Assembly (NCBI GenBank): GCA_003344405.1
Contig: NOWV01000422.1
Span: 1 to 20,912 of the forward strand
Length of the DNA stretch: 20,912 nucleotides
DNA from: Trichoplax sp. H2
Lineage: Eukaryota; Placozoa; Uniplacotomia; Trichoplacea
Direction: 5' to 3'
Under the pieces are notes generated by a model. The model did no database searches. It worked only from the letters and a program-made list of their open reading frames with translations, and was not told the DNA's origin. A program made the position numbers and the translations under genes. Below, piece by piece: positions 8,437-17,974 of this stretch. Each line of letters starts with the position of its first letter. Positions within the stretch are counted from its first letter, which is position 1.

Positions 8437-9654
8437 ATGAATGCAAGTAAATTAGCATCGTGCATTGGCAACAATTGCCGAAATTTCGGCAATGCTACAG
8501 ATAATATCAGACAGAGACCAGCCAACCCGATACAACTCTTATTAACCATAGCTGGATGCATGGGAATTATTCCTAATATAATACTTGTTATAGGTTTCTA
8601 TACTAAGAAATCTTTCCAAAAGCCAACATATTGCCTACTTGCCAACCTAGCAGTTTCTGATATGATATTGAGCCTAGGAAGCCTATCTAATGTTATCGTC
8701 AACTCGCTTGAAGCAAGATTTAGAATACCATTAAATATCTACCTTGCACTCTGCAAAATTTTTGCAATATTTCCATTGTATTTATCTTACAGTGCGTCTA
8801 TACAAACATTAATTATGATCAGTGGTGAGCGATATCTTGCAATTTTTCGGCCTACTTCTGAATTAACCCGTAAAAAAGCTAATTTCCTATGCCTCATAGC
8901 ATGGATTATTTCTTTATCTATTTCTTTCCCATTTATTATCACAACATCTGTCACGAACGTAATACCAAAACAATGTGTTGCCTTTGAAAAATTTACTAAT
9001 TGGACCACCATCATTTTTGTTGTAATATTTATCTTCCAGTTTGCTCTACCGACCGTAGTCATTATTACATTATATTCATTAATATTGCATCGATTAAGGA
9101 AAACAGTCCAGGGACAAACTGACTCTAGCAAAAGCAAAAAATTAAAACGGAGAACTATCTATATGTTATTAACAACAACGATTATATTTTTAGCCTTTTC
9201 TACACCGTGGGCTATATCACTGGCTATCATGGCAATAACAAGATCATTACCGGCTAAGATAGTAGTGGATCCTAACTATCCAATAGCTGGAGGAATTGTA
9301 CGAATCAGTCGATTTGTGGTACCATTTACTACGATTTATAATCCAATCATTTATTGCATTTTCAATAAGCATATCCGACAATTGTACTTTTCTTGCTGTT
9401 TCAATTTCATCAAAAATTCAGCTGTTGTACCTAGCGTCCATACAAAAAGTGATAATGGTCAGATCGACACTGTCAATTCCACTGCAGCTGCCAATTCAAA
9501 TACGATCATAGTTTCTAATACAGCCGCAGGCATAGTTGCAAATTCAACTACAACAGAATTTGCTGATTTAAATACAACTGCAACAGCTGATTTAAATTCA
9601 ACTGTAGTACAAAAGTATATATCGAAAGATAATGAGGCAATGTCAACCGATTAA
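8437..9654 (+). CDS. Class A (rhodopsin-like) GPCR R2, intact, 405 aa
   Basis: An intact seven-helix receptor expected at the cell surface, signalling through G proteins; ligand unknown. The ATG at 8437 has A at -3 and gives the family's MN start. Seen in order: a short N-terminus with C9, C14 and the glycosylation site N19-A-T; TM1 (about 33-56) with N47; TM2 with LANLAVSD and D75; C106 and C180, the conserved disulphide pair; ERY at 131-133; W156 in TM4; P205 and Y213 in TM5; a basic third loop (KKLKRR); TM6 with F254 and W258 preceded by Pro257; NPIIY at 302-306; and C320-C321, likely palmitoylated, after helix 8. Position 3.32 is Leu and 7.43 is Pro, so it is neither aminergic nor an opsin. 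The 80-residue tail is rich in Asn-Ser/Thr-Thr and contains a 24-bp tandem repeat. It is about two-thirds identical to R1 through the helices by eye. A peptide ligand is plausible but unproven. Confidence 0.97.
   Translation: MNASKLASCIGNNCRNFGNATDNIRQRPANPIQLLLTIAGCMGIIPNIILVIGFYTKKSFQKPTYCLLANLAVSDMILSLGSLSNVIVNSLEARFRIPLNIYLALCKIFAIFPLYLSYSASIQTLIMISGERYLAIFRPTSELTRKKANFLCLIAWIISLSISFPFIITTSVTNVIPKQCVAFEKFTNWTTIIFVVIFIFQFALPTVVIITLYSLILHRLRKTVQGQTDSSKSKKLKRRTIYMLLTTTIIFLAFSTPWAISLAIMAITRSLPAKIVVDPNYPIAGGIVRISRFVVPFTTIYNPIIYCIFNKHIRQLYFSCCFNFIKNSAVVPSVHTKSDNGQIDTVNSTAAANSNTIIVSNTAAGIVANSTTTEFADLNTTATADLNSTVVQKYISKDNEAMSTD
9562..9609 (+). repeat. 24-bp tandem repeat in the R2 C-tail
   Basis: Two adjacent 24-base units, both beginning GCTGATTTAAAT, encode ADLNTTAT and ADLNSTVV. 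Five bases differ between units. A related AATTCAACTACAACAGAATT lies just upstream (9541-9560). The repeat keeps the reading frame and lengthens a Ser/Thr-rich tail that R1 and R3 lack, so it looks like recent in-frame slippage or duplication. Confidence 0.7.
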
Positions 9655-10017
9655 GAAGTATAAAATTCTAAACTTCATTAAAGCCGCTTAGAGTAATGAT
9701 TCTTTATCTTATTCTTTATAGAATTGATAGTTTAACTCCATTTGATTAATGTCTTGAAGCTATTTACAGCATTCGTATTATTTCAACTAGTAATAAGATG
9801 TGGCAGGCTAAAATTACGGTTTAGTCACGATAATAATAGTTTAATAGCCTTACGTTCATTAGACTATCGTATTTTAACTGATTTGACTTTGTAGTTGAGA
9901 ATAATTGAACTTCTAAACATAATATTTGACTGCTTTTCATATTCATTAGATGATTATGGATTATTAAAATAGCCATAACCTAAAATGAAAATTTATTGCC
10001 TTAAAATTACTTTACGT
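9655..10017. other. R2 downstream flank
   Basis: The ATTAAA variant of the poly(A) signal lies at 9677-9682, 23 bases after the stop, in sequence homologous to the R1 3' flank. The rest is AT-rich with no gene seen. Confidence 0.4.
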
Positions 10018-10213
10018 AATAACCTTTTTCAATTTTAAGCGTAGGAACGTGTCACTTCACTAATCTTTATTAGTAATTTAAAAAATTAATGTACCGTAAA
10101 AATATTTCAATTTTTAATTGATCATTGATACATTAAATAAGAGCAGGAACAAATACTATTGAGTTTTTAATAAGCATTGTTGGTGACATAAATCACGTTG
10201 CTAATTATACTTT

Positions 10214-10582
10214 GTAATGTAACTTAGTATTGTGATTGTAGACTGTTAGCCATATGGAGTATAATGTACGGTAGATATTTATCCTAAGAGATATTTGGTA
10301 GCTATAACTATAGACTGTAGCGGTAGAGACTCTATGCTAGAGTATAGATGACTATATACAGTAAGCTGTTGAGTTACTANNNNNNNNNNNNNNNNNNNNG
10401 AATGCTACGAAAAGTATAAAAGCATGCAACTTTAGATTATTCTGTTAGTTCGTTCTAGAAGTCTTTAGCAGTAGTATTCGGCTAAAGCAGAGCTGTGTGT
10501 AGTTAATCTTTGTATAAGATTCAATAAAGCCCTTATTTTTCTAAAATTTGGAATTTCGTGATTGGTATATATCACATACTTT
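10214..10582. mobile_element. Candidate small insertion flanked by 7-bp direct repeat ATACTTT
   Basis: The uninterrupted version at 10791-11174 has one ATACTTT at the join. The interrupted version has ATACTTT at 10207-10213 and again at 10576-10582, as expected of a target-site duplication of 7 bp, or 6 bp if only TACTTT was duplicated. The ends are weakly complementary (GTAATGTA at the left, TATATCAC at the right), so a short non-autonomous DNA transposon is possible. The true length is unknown because of the gap at 10380-10399. No open reading frame is present. Microhomology-mediated deletion in the other haplotype would leave the same pattern. Confidence 0.4.
10380..10399. other. Assembly gap, 20 N
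   Basis: Twenty N inside the extra block. The fixed length suggests a placeholder rather than a measured size. Confidence 0.99.
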
Positions 10583-10770
10583 AAATTAACTGAAATTCCG
10601 CATTTTATTGATGCATTCTATCTGATCTGGCAAGCATAATTGTGAGAGCAGAACTTAATTATTCCATGAATTACTTAAATAGAAATAAATTTGAATAGCC
10701 TGAAGGTAAATAACATAACATGTGCAGAGATTATCCACTCAGCTCTTAAAATAAGATAATAAGCGTAGTA

Positions 10771-10790
10771 NNNNNNNNNNNNNNNNNNNN
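10771..10790. other. Assembly gap, 20 N
   Basis: Twenty N. Sequence resumes at 10791 exactly with a copy of the sequence from 10018 onward, so the gap joins contigs that overlap or represent different haplotypes. Confidence 0.99.
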
Positions 10791-11174
10791 AATAACCTTT
10801 TTCAATTTTAAGCGTAGGAACGTGTCACTTCACTAATCTTTATTAGTAATTTAAAAAATTAATGTACCGTAAAAATATTTCAATTTTTAATTGATCATTG
10901 ATACATTAAATAAGAGCAGGAACAAATACTATTGAGTTTTTAATAAGTATTGTTGGTGGCATAAATCACGTTGCTAATTATACTTTAAATTAACTGAAAT
11001 TCTGCATTTTATTGATGCATTCTATCTGATCTGGCAAGCATAATTGTGAGAGCAGAACTTAATTATTCTATGAATTACTTAAATAGAAATAAATTTGAAT
11101 AGCCTGAAGGTAAACAAGATAACATGTGCAGAGATTATTTACTCAGCTCTTAAAATAAGATAATAAGCGTAGTA
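10791..11174 (+). repeat. Redundant segment, version B: uninterrupted
   Basis: A collinear 384-bp version of 10018-10213 joined to 10583-10770. About 2% of bases differ, which is the size of difference expected between alleles. The likeliest explanation is a haplotype duplication left by the assembler, not a real tandem duplication. Confidence 0.8.
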
Positions 11175-11850
11175 AGCGAATCGCGGCGAGCAGATAAGAA
11201 ATATTGAATAACTGGATTTGTATCTTCTAATAATAATTAAGAAACTCATGATCCTACAATCGACATTTTTTGCATTGTAATACCGACAATACGAGGAGAA
11301 GTCGAAATATGAGCATTGTTGGAATGTTATGTTTGCATAATAATTAAAATTAAATGGATTACTAGTAGTCATCCTAAATATGATTAAAATTGAATACCGT
11401 ATTCTATAACACGGAAGCCGTAATATATTATTAGCTTGGTATAAATTACTACAATTTATAGTAACTTAATGATATATTGCAAAGACTTCTATTCGTTGAT
11501 TTAACTTGTAGAGCATTCTATTACCTATAATTCAAGAAGTACAATTAACAATAGAGGAAAGTTATAAAACTGAATATATTTTCAATGCATAACAATGAAT
11601 AATTCAATTAAGAGTTGTAAAGGTAAATTCTTATCCTCTTTGATTACAATATGAACTCTAGTATCGTACATCAGCTGATATTATTTATTCGATACAGCAA
11701 TTTCTTTTGAAATATATTTTAATTAGATTGTATATTCCTCATTGAATAACGTATTTTCCTACTAGCTTTTCCAATCATTCAACTAAGATATACTTTAAAA
11801 TTAATTCACAGAGATCTCCTCTAGTATGGATCCTTATCTTCAATTAAGCC
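11175..11850. other. Intergenic, no gene seen
   Basis: AT-rich sequence without recognisable coding, RNA or repeat features, apart from a small GC-richer start (GCGAATCGCGGCGAGC at about 11175-11190) just past the redundant segment. Confidence 0.5.
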
Positions 11851-13340
11851 ACCTCATCCGATAAGCAATAATTTTCTTCCCTGTTTCATTACTATATTCG
11901 AAATTTTTAAATACGCTCTTAGTCTAAAGCAGAGAATAATGTATTACTAGAATTTAAAAAAATTTGTAGATCCATTTTTAATTTATAGTTGAAATATTCT
12001 TTAATAACCAGAAATTTCCCTATCTATTTTATTATTATAATCTAAATTCGTATACACGCTTCCAGTCTAAAGTAGAGAATACTATATTACTGGAACTAAA
12101 ATTATTTGCGCCGCCACTTTTAATTTAAAATTGAAATACTGCCTTATTAGAGTAAAGTAAAGAATCTTTAATAAAATAATCTACTATATTCAAATAGGTC
12201 TTTGCATGTGATCGTTTTCTCGTCCAAACTCAGCTTCAAGAATTTCAAGCCTAAATGTTTAAAACAATCAATTGCCCTACCTAGTTGAATATTTTAAGCA
12301 ACTTCTTTGTTTCCGTCAAGTATTTTGTGATTTGTAGAAAACATCATAATATCTGCTAATAAGAATTAAGAGAGAAAATCTGGTGTAATTTGTTTCACTA
12401 CTGTAATTAAATCTTCTACCGTAAAAGTCGCAAATCTTGAAGTGTCTTATTACCATAATCGAATTTAATAAAAATATTTGCAATTTAGACTTCAAATGTT
12501 CGTTCCACAAAAGTAAAATAAATATCTTGCAATTAAATAAACCTATTATAGATCAGCTTTAGATAAATGATCATAAGGAAATTTACAATTTCTCAAATTT
12601 TTAGCTAAAAAATTCAAGGTTATTACCGTAATCGCAACATAGCATTACGTACAAATTCCTTTTAGCATATCCATATACTTTTTCTTTAATATATCTTATG
12701 ATTTTTATTTAACTACGGAGTCTGCTTTAACTTGTTTCATTACTTTCAATTAAAGCATATATCCGCCTTGAAAATCACAAATTATGGTACTTTATTATCA
12801 TATACAAATGAATCATAATTACTTTTTATACAATGTTAAAATACTGTATTACTAGAGTAAATACTTTGCAATAAAAATATCTATTGTATCGTATATAGAT
12901 TAGGAATGATCATCACTTATAATAACTGCCTCACTTAAATGTCAGCCAATTATCAGCATATCTGAAATTCCGATATGAAAACCTTAAGAGTGATAATCTA
13001 ATTATCTACTAAGCTTTTTAGACAGATATTTTGATTTTAGTCATTACGTTTTATCATTTTGTTGATTTGAAGCCTGTTACAAATAGAATTAAGGCTAAAC
13101 AGTTGATTTCAATTGTTTTCGCTAATTTCCAATTAAATCGTTTTTACCTCAAAAACCAAACTTCTATGTTTTTTCCATATTCTTGTGATATTTATATGCA
13201 TATGCATTTATTAACATATTCAAATTTCTTATAAATGGCTGCAATCAAATTTTAAGAACATTGTATTACTAGAATAGCGGAAATCTTAAATATTTAAAAA
13301 TGTCTTTAATTTCTATTGTACTACATAGTGAGCTTGCTCC
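11850..13340. repeat. Degenerate tandem array, unit about 335-420 bp
   Basis: Related landmarks recur in the same order. One is TATTACTAGAA/TTATTAGAGTAAA followed by AAT(A)AAA-ATCTATT and then GATCAT or TGATCG; it occurs from about 12150, 12510, 12845 and 13265. The other is TTGTTTCA-TACT, -CAATTAAA, then ATTA-CATA, seen near 12392-12455, 12733-12805 and, weaker, 13098-13190. A shorter 143-bp step also shows at 11912 and 12055 (AGTCTAAAGCAGAGAATA versus AGTCTAAAGTAGAGAATA). The units are heavily diverged and contain no conserved frame. In most of the array C exceeds G on the + strand. The boundaries are rough. Confidence 0.45.
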
Positions 13341-14230
13341 AGAAAGGAGTATTGAAACCTTTATTTTAAACTATTAATAACAATTAGCTTCAGATGATAA
13401 GTTCTGATGACAACTTAATTATTTTTAAAGCAGTAATGATTTACCATCCTTCTCAAAAATATATGCATTTAGCAAACTTTAGAAAATGGTAATGACGATC
13501 AAGCTTCAAGACTATAAGTGCGTATTTCTTAATTATGACCTCGCCTGTGCAGAGAGAAATCAATTTGCCAATCTAACCACAACACTTTACAACTTCTAGA
13601 TAGGAATTTTACGTTTCAAAGAAAGTCTAATTCAATTATATGACATGAAATTACAAAGTTACATAACTTAACTTAACGCATGAAAAATGAGAAATGAAGA
13701 ATAATGGGCAAAGGTTAAAATTATTTTAGTCTGCTGATACCTGATATAATTTATTCGAAGCAAATAACAAAAATATATAAGAGCATAATAATAACATGGT
13801 GTTGTCTGACATTAAGTACAATAACAATTTTTTCCCCTTTATTTACCATGATTATCTTCGATGCGAAGTAAATTTTGTAAAGGGCATAATTAACAATTAT
13901 TCAAATTTCTAAATTATTTCTAATAAGCAATTAAGGAGTACTGAATGCAAGCTGAAGGAAAAATCCTTTTAGTATTTAGTCATTATGGAGTACAGCATAA
14001 AATTTAGGATCAAAAATCCGCTTAATTACTTAATTCTGGGTATCTCGTATCTATGTTACAGCTAATTATAATTATACCGTTCGTTGTCGTTGCTATAGCC
14101 TTACAATGAATATTTTATTATCTACTAACTCAAATATTAATACTTAAGCTATTATTTAAAAGTTTTCAAAACTTCAATTTATTTTTCTTGCTCGGCTTAT
14201 ATAGAAACTTCGACGTTGCAAGTCGATAGG
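13340..14230. other. Intergenic, no gene seen
   Basis: AT-rich sequence with only short frames, and no repeat recognised from elsewhere in the window. A TTATATAGAAAC string near 14197 could be TATA-like. Confidence 0.45.
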
Positions 14231-14233
14231 TAA

Positions 14234-14410
14234 TCGAAATTCAGTCTGCTTTATGCTGCTGCACGAATCTTTCTGCTTCAAGATATGATCATTCTTTTAT
14301 CAATTCTTGATACCTTATCGGGTTGGGCATCTTTACAATTACAGTACATCAATATGCATGGACCATATGCCATACTACAATTAGTCTCCCATGATGTCCA
14401 ATACTACTAA
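14234..14410 (+). CDS. Short open frame of uncertain status (59 codons; 41 aa from ATG 14285)
   Basis: The frame opens after TAA at 14231 and runs to TAA at 14408-14410. The first in-frame ATG is 14285, giving a 41-residue product with a hydrophobic start (MIILLSILDTL) and then HGPYAILQLVSHDVQYY. Upstream of the ATG it reads SLLYAAARIFLLQD, which also looks protein-like, so it could instead be an exon or a decayed fragment. No cleavage motif, amidation signal or known family is recognised. The composition is slightly richer than its AT-rich surroundings. A chance frame is quite possible. Confidence 0.15.
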   Translation, partial: SKFSLLYAAARIFLLQDMIILLSILDTLSGWASLQLQYINMHGPYAILQLVSHDVQYY

Positions 14411-15189
14411 TTAATCAACAGTACTTTAATATTAGTTCCGCAAAAAAACCTATCATAGATAATTTACTGCATGAATATAGGTGCGATCATAATCAAATAT
14501 GGATACATCACCATGAGTTTACATTGCTTTATTAATAATCGCAAATAAGAACAAAATATTCTTTACAAGGTTCAAAGTACAGTATGATACATTATTATTC
14601 ACATTGTTCTCAAAAGCTTAAAGATATAGCCAGTGCATGATGAAAACGGAATATAACAATATTATTGATTTTCATTACAATTACTAAGCAATATGACACT
14701 CATTTCAAAACACATTACTTCTGTAATTATCTGAAACACTACGTGGATAGATCTTTAAGTTCCATTAAAAATGTCCTATAACTGAGGTGACCTAATTTCT
14801 CCTACCTACTCGATTTAACATCTTCTATTCGTAATTTATAGGTTAGGGAAATAAAATTGATATTTTTTTCTTGATTTTCAGCACAATCAAAAAACAAAGT
14901 ATATCTAATCAATATCGGGCCAAATTAATTGGGCACACGATCAATAGCATCGGAAGTTATGCCCAACGACAAACTTAGATTTTGAAAACGCTTTTTAAGC
15001 TTTATGAATGAAGCCATTATACTTTCATATATTGTTAATAAATTAAGATACCTTAAGTTTTACCAGAAAATTATATCGAAATTATAGACTTAAAATTTTA
15101 TGTTAACGATCGTATCATGGTAAATAATGAATACTTTTGTACTATTGTCTCAAAACAGCTTTGCAACAAGATAACGTAATGTACGATCA
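14411..15189. other. Intergenic, no gene seen
   Basis: AT-rich sequence with no coding or RNA feature that I can support. The left edge of dispersed repeat copy 3 is around 15190. Confidence 0.45.
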
Positions 15190-15785
15190 ATAAGTCAATT
15201 CCTTGAACCACGTATCAAGGAACGATATCTGCACTATCACAAACACTTTTGCTCTACTAGCAGACTACACAAAGACTTAGACGCCTCGTATTTTACGTTA
15301 AACACTAAGTTTGAGAATCCACTTTATTACACAATATACTGCATTTATATATATATATACTATTCCTCAATAGTTCATGAGTCATAGTTAGTACGATTAA
15401 CTTTGAAATCATGTACTGAATTAGGTATTAATTATAGCTAGTGCTCCCTTAATGCAGACAACAGTATTTATGACATAGACATGTGATGACTAATACAGAA
15501 TAGTCAGATTACGATATCTTCTATCACGGAACATTTCCACGATAATTTACAATCTACCATAAGTAAATTACAATTGCAATGATTCGAACTGTAAGTAGAT
15601 GATTTACATTCCCTATTATAACTATTAATTTCAGTATGTGCATATGTGTCTCTGTCATAAAAAGTCAGTGCTATATTAAAACACAGTATATCCAAATTAG
15701 AAGTTAACTAAAAAAGAATAGGCTAACAGAATTATCCTAACATAAATATTTCTACTCTAATACAGTATATAACACTGTCACAACT
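15190..15785 (+). repeat. Dispersed repeat, copy 3 (longest copy)
   Basis: This copy shows about 600 bp. Its right 365 bp match 1-360 closely, and its full length matches the reverse complement of 6140-6635. The right end in all three copies falls at a CACTG-T-AC motif; I could not find a matching inverted end at the left, so terminal inverted repeats are not shown. A roughly 63-codon minus-strand frame (15504-15695) parallels copy 1 but evolves like non-coding DNA. It may be a small non-autonomous element; the class is unknown. Confidence 0.78.
15346..15359. repeat. TA microsatellite, (TA)7
   Basis: Seven TA units inside dispersed repeat copy 3. The corresponding part of copy 2 lacks the run, so it expanded after the copies separated. 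Confidence 0.9.
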
Positions 15786-17880
15786 ATACACAGCAATTAA
15801 ATCAGATGATAAAAATAATCGGAAATCATATTAACTTTATCCAAAAATATTTTATTTATCATGTATCTGATCAAGGAAATAAGTTTCGAACTGTATAAGT
15901 ATATCGTTTGCTTTTTTAATGACACTGAATAAGAAAGTAACAACTACTCTTATGACTTGTATCCCTACCGTATTATAATATTCTTATGAGAATATTACTA
16001 TACCGAAAAGTAAAAATAGAATTACTACCCTAAGATGTGTAAATTTACAAAATTATAGTTAGTAATCTTTCCATACTGCAACTTTATATTAGGAAATAGC
16101 TAATAATCAGTTATTTCAATAACATTAATTAAACTCAATTCTGTAAATATCCTAATATTGCAAATTCATCAGTTCAATAAATAGTAATACAATGAAGCAT
16201 TTTCCTTAACAGTTTTAAATTAGTCATAGAATTTTGTAACCTAATTATAAAATAATGATTCTGTAGCCTTCTCCAACCCACTTAGAAGTTTAGCTTCCGG
16301 CTTCTGTATTTTTTCGAGAAGCAATTATATGGTTAGAAAATAAATGCTTGAGTATTCATATTTATAGTTATAACTTTTATCATCGCCATACCCTAATTAA
16401 ATTATTGCGAAACGTATCAGTCGCTGAATAGAATTTAGTAACGGTTCTATCACTTTCCAAGACCCAACTGGTTACGCGTTAATTGCTTTTGGCTTCTAAG
16501 TAATCTTTAATTATAAAAAGTATCAGTATTTAAATCGGTAGTATTTCTGTAATCAAATATTCTATTAAATAAATGTATCTGTAGGACACTTTAAGACTAG
16601 AATAAAAATCATGTAACTTTTATATTAATATTTTCTATTCTATTACCTCAGTGCAAATGAAATTTCGTTAACATTTTTATTACCGAAACTAGGCAAGCAT
16701 AACTTAAGATATTTCGAACTTAACTTTAGTAAATCTTAACTTAAGCGAATTATTTCCAGTTTGCAAGTATCTAGGGGGCTATCAGTAAGCCTTTACCCGA
16801 AGATTTACCTTTAATATGAAATAGCTTTTAATGAGCTGTCGGTCCGCCATTTTTTCATGAAAATATTATCGCATTCGTTATTTGTAAAATGTCGCGTTTG
16901 GAAATGCATACTTTGGCCGGCCAAACCTTTATTTTTTATAAACTGTGCGAATAACGGCAATGTAAGAACTATAACATTATAACTCAATGCTCTAGGTTTA
17001 CTAGAGTGGCTCAAAAATTCATTATTAAATCTTTGTAGCTGATAAGAGACACAAGAATTTTCAAATTATAAAATTAATCAATGAGCTTTTCATTCATATT
17101 TTACGATGTCTTACATTCGAAGAATGATCGGTAAACATTTTTAACGGCAATTTAAGGCAGCTCGTGTCATAGGTCGATGAAGTAGTGTTTTTTATGATTC
17201 TTTAATTACCCTAATAATTTATTTAGTAATCAAAATCCCCATCGAATTCATTTGTGCTATGCCAATCACATCCGTAAGGGTAAATAAAATTTATCGATTA
17301 ATTTTGTCTACGAAGCAAAGCATCATTATTTAATTATATATATTATTACAAAAGGCAATTTGTTCAGTAAGCTAGTAATTTTTTATAAAGCAACTTATTC
17401 TTTATTAATTTGAAGTACTACCATTACTGAAGCGAGTGAAAGGAATCATGCATTCTTTGAAATAAGGGTACGAACTCTTTAAAAACTTTGCTTATGTAAC
17501 CATTATTAAACGGCATATTATTGTCAATCAAAATTAGTTTAAAATCCTCATATATATTTCATCGCATAAACTCATCTTGTTTTAATCAACTTATTGATAG
17601 CTTCCTTAATTATTTTGCAATTAAAAATACATAATCTGTTTAAATACATTCAATTTTAATCGCTTACTTATCTACAAGTAGAAAAATATTATTAATTATC
17701 CTTGTCATACAAATAAATGCAAGTTTGTTTACTATCCTTAAATCAGGAACCAGATTGCGCTGAAGTGAGCACTTTGTCCAATCTTAAAGTTACATCTTCT
17801 ATATGATTCAAACGAAAAAAATCCTTACAAGATTTACAACTTATTAACAACTAATAAGTAGAAGATATTTTATGGAAAAC
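15786..17880. other. Intergenic, with a GC-rich palindrome near 16918
   Basis: There is no gene in this 2.1 kb. TTTGGCCGGCCAAA at 16912-16925 is a perfect 14-base palindrome with an 8-base all-GC core, striking in such AT-rich DNA. CGTTATT (16876-16882) and AATAACG (16950-16956) are inverted arms almost centred on it, so the region may be a decayed larger inverted repeat. The 67-codon minus frame over it has no protein-like features. Confidence 0.5.
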
Positions 17881-17881
17881 T

Positions 17882-17907
17882 AATCTTTCAATATACTAAA
17901 TCTATTA
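17882..17907 (+). other. Weak candidate 3' splice site before R3
   Basis: AATCTTTCAATATACTAAAT followed by CTATTAG (AG at 17906-17907) begins like the ATCTTTAATTTT acceptor of R1 and R2 and lies 72 nt before the ATG. TATACTAAAT also resembles a branch site. Alternative AGs lie at 17920, 17932 and 17937. It is less convincing than in the other two genes. Confidence 0.18.
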
Positions 17908-17974
17908 GCGGTTAGCGAAGTTACATTCATAAGCCCAGCTTCAATATCAAAGAATCACTACTAATCACGTTTTT

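Larger units (their letters stand above)
10018..10770 (+). repeat. Redundant segment, version A: split by a 369-bp extra block
   Basis: 10018-10213 equals 10791-10986 and 10583-10770 equals 10987-11174, with about eight mismatches in 384 bases and no indels. Between the two halves lies extra sequence (10214-10582), holding the first gap. The sequence is not coding. Confidence 0.85.

Noticed and set aside
8787-9137. 116-codon minus-strand frame opposite R2, and similar frames opposite R1 (3894-4079) and R3 (18369-18551)
   Set aside because: These are antisense shadows of the conserved TM3-TM5 coding sequence, in the same place in each paralog.
10018-11174. Genuine tandem duplication or CRISPR-like array
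   Set aside because: There are only two copies, placed exactly against N gaps and differing by an insertion; a haplotype artefact explains this better.
11139-11372. 77-codon minus-strand frame
   Set aside because: It overlaps the end of the redundant segment and has low-complexity Tyr/Asn/Phe composition with no motif.
12316-12510. 64-codon minus-strand frame within the tandem array
   Set aside because: The corresponding positions in neighbouring array units have stops; composition is typical of AT-rich chance frames.
13031-13234. 67-codon + strand frame
   Set aside because: It lacks an ATG at its first codon (ATTTTG context), has no recognisable motif, and lies in the degenerate array.
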